From Oribacterium sp. oral taxon 078 str. F0262 (GTDB lineage: Bacteria; Bacillota; Clostridia; Lachnospirales; Lachnospiraceae): a stretch of 33,319 bases of DNA. Both the position numbers and the translations under genes were made by a program. The notes under the pieces are model-generated. The model saw only the letters and a list, made by a program, of their open reading frames with translations, made no database searches and had not been told where the DNA came from. Where the stretch lies: positions 221,397-254,715 of the forward strand of contig NZ_GG729933.1 in NCBI RefSeq assembly GCF_000160135.1, given 5' to 3'. Shown one piece after another: positions 33,073 to 33,319 of this stretch (positions are counted from its first letter, which is position 1; each line of letters begins with the position of its first letter).

Positions 33073-33319
33073 GGGGCTGTCGCACTAAGTGATTAGTGCG
33101 GCAGTCTTTTTCATCGGATGAAATCCGGCCATTCAGCCGGATTTCTCTTATAAAAAACAAAGACCCGGACTTCGAAAAGTCCGGGCTTTATTGTAAAATA
33201 ATGGTATGCAAACCCCATTACATTTACAGCCCGATTATACGACATATCGAGGCTATTATCAAATCAAACTTCCATTGGAAACGGAACACATGATCCCGGC
33301 TGATGACCCGGTCCGCCTT
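33073..33319 (+). mobile_element. IS1182-like insertion sequence, left-hand part
   Basis: The left terminal repeat begins near 33073. It holds a terminal palindrome (33075-33106, with G-T and mismatch positions), a subterminal hairpin AAATCCGGC/GCCGGATTT (33121-33144), and a third hairpin CCCGGACT/AGTCCGGG (33164-33185). The first two match the right end at 414-486 in reverse complement. The start of the transposase gene follows and is cut by the window edge. Confidence 0.8.
33206..33319 (+). CDS. IS1182-family transposase, N-terminal fragment (truncated by window edge)
   Basis: From the ATG at 33206 the frame stays open for 38 residues to the window end. The start MQTPLHLQPDYTTYRGYYQ and the following KLPLETEHMIPADDPVRL are typical of the N-terminus of IS1182-type transposases (LPLxxxxxIPxDDPVR). 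An ATG five bases upstream is in another frame. Together with the fragment at 1-306 it probably represents the same kind of element, not two parts of one gene copy. Confidence 0.85.
   Translation, partial: MQTPLHLQPDYTTYRGYYQIKLPLETEHMIPADDPVRL

Overview
The window is chromosomal DNA from a Gram-positive anaerobe, most probably a GC-rich member of the Lachnospiraceae (class Clostridia). The signs are the glgC-glgD pair next to spoVG, the pth-mfd pair, a DUF3793-flavodoxin operon, a small class I ManA, short secreted proteins with cell-wall-binding-type repeats, and strong AGGAGG-type ribosome binding sites. The genus is a guess and I do not name one. The window starts inside the 3' part of an IS1182-like element and ends inside the 5' part of a second one in the same orientation, so both edges are probably multicopy-IS boundaries.

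Layout. 1-486: IS right end. 744-1232: small secreted protein. 1441-5034: rpmG-secE-nusG-rplK-rplA-(L10 leader)-rplJ-rplL, closed by a strong terminator and, unusually, not followed by rpoB/rpoC. 5078-5956 (minus): YheO/DauR-type regulator. 6112-9986: glyoxalase, a degenerate tandem repeat, rarA, a lipoprotein and dtd. 10225-12529: HIT protein, murG and mtnN, overlapping by 4 nt at each junction. 12755-15648: pgi, a small conserved protein on the minus strand, and a coiled-coil membrane protein. 15707-20122 (minus): asnS followed by an SbcD-like and an SbcC-like protein. 20268-23342: glgC-glgD-spoVG. 23332-25189: a six-helix membrane protein whose end runs into two families of hairpin-rich tandem repeats. 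25190-29143: pth-mfd. 29019-30551 (minus): pRiA4b ORF-3-like protein and an alpha/beta hydrolase. 30748-31701: manA. 31738-33021: DUF3793 protein and flavodoxin behind a promoter with two palindromic operators. 33073-33319: start of the second IS copy.

How the genes work together. Most are housekeeping: translation, transcription elongation and repair (nusG, mfd, rarA), sugar-phosphate and glycogen metabolism (pgi, manA, glgC, glgD), and peptidoglycan precursor synthesis (murG). The points most worth following are: (1) the SbcD/YhaO-like protein beside asnS, which has lost nearly all its metal-binding residues while its ATPase partner keeps its motifs; (2) the two adjacent repeat families at 24156-25006, whose copies differ almost only outside stems, one of them folding as a long nested hairpin; (3) the paired TTAG-N6-CTAA operators before DUF3793-flavodoxin, suggesting a metal- or iron-responsive operon; and (4) a promoter that appears to be formed by the IS right end. 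All calls come from reading the sequence; no database search was run.
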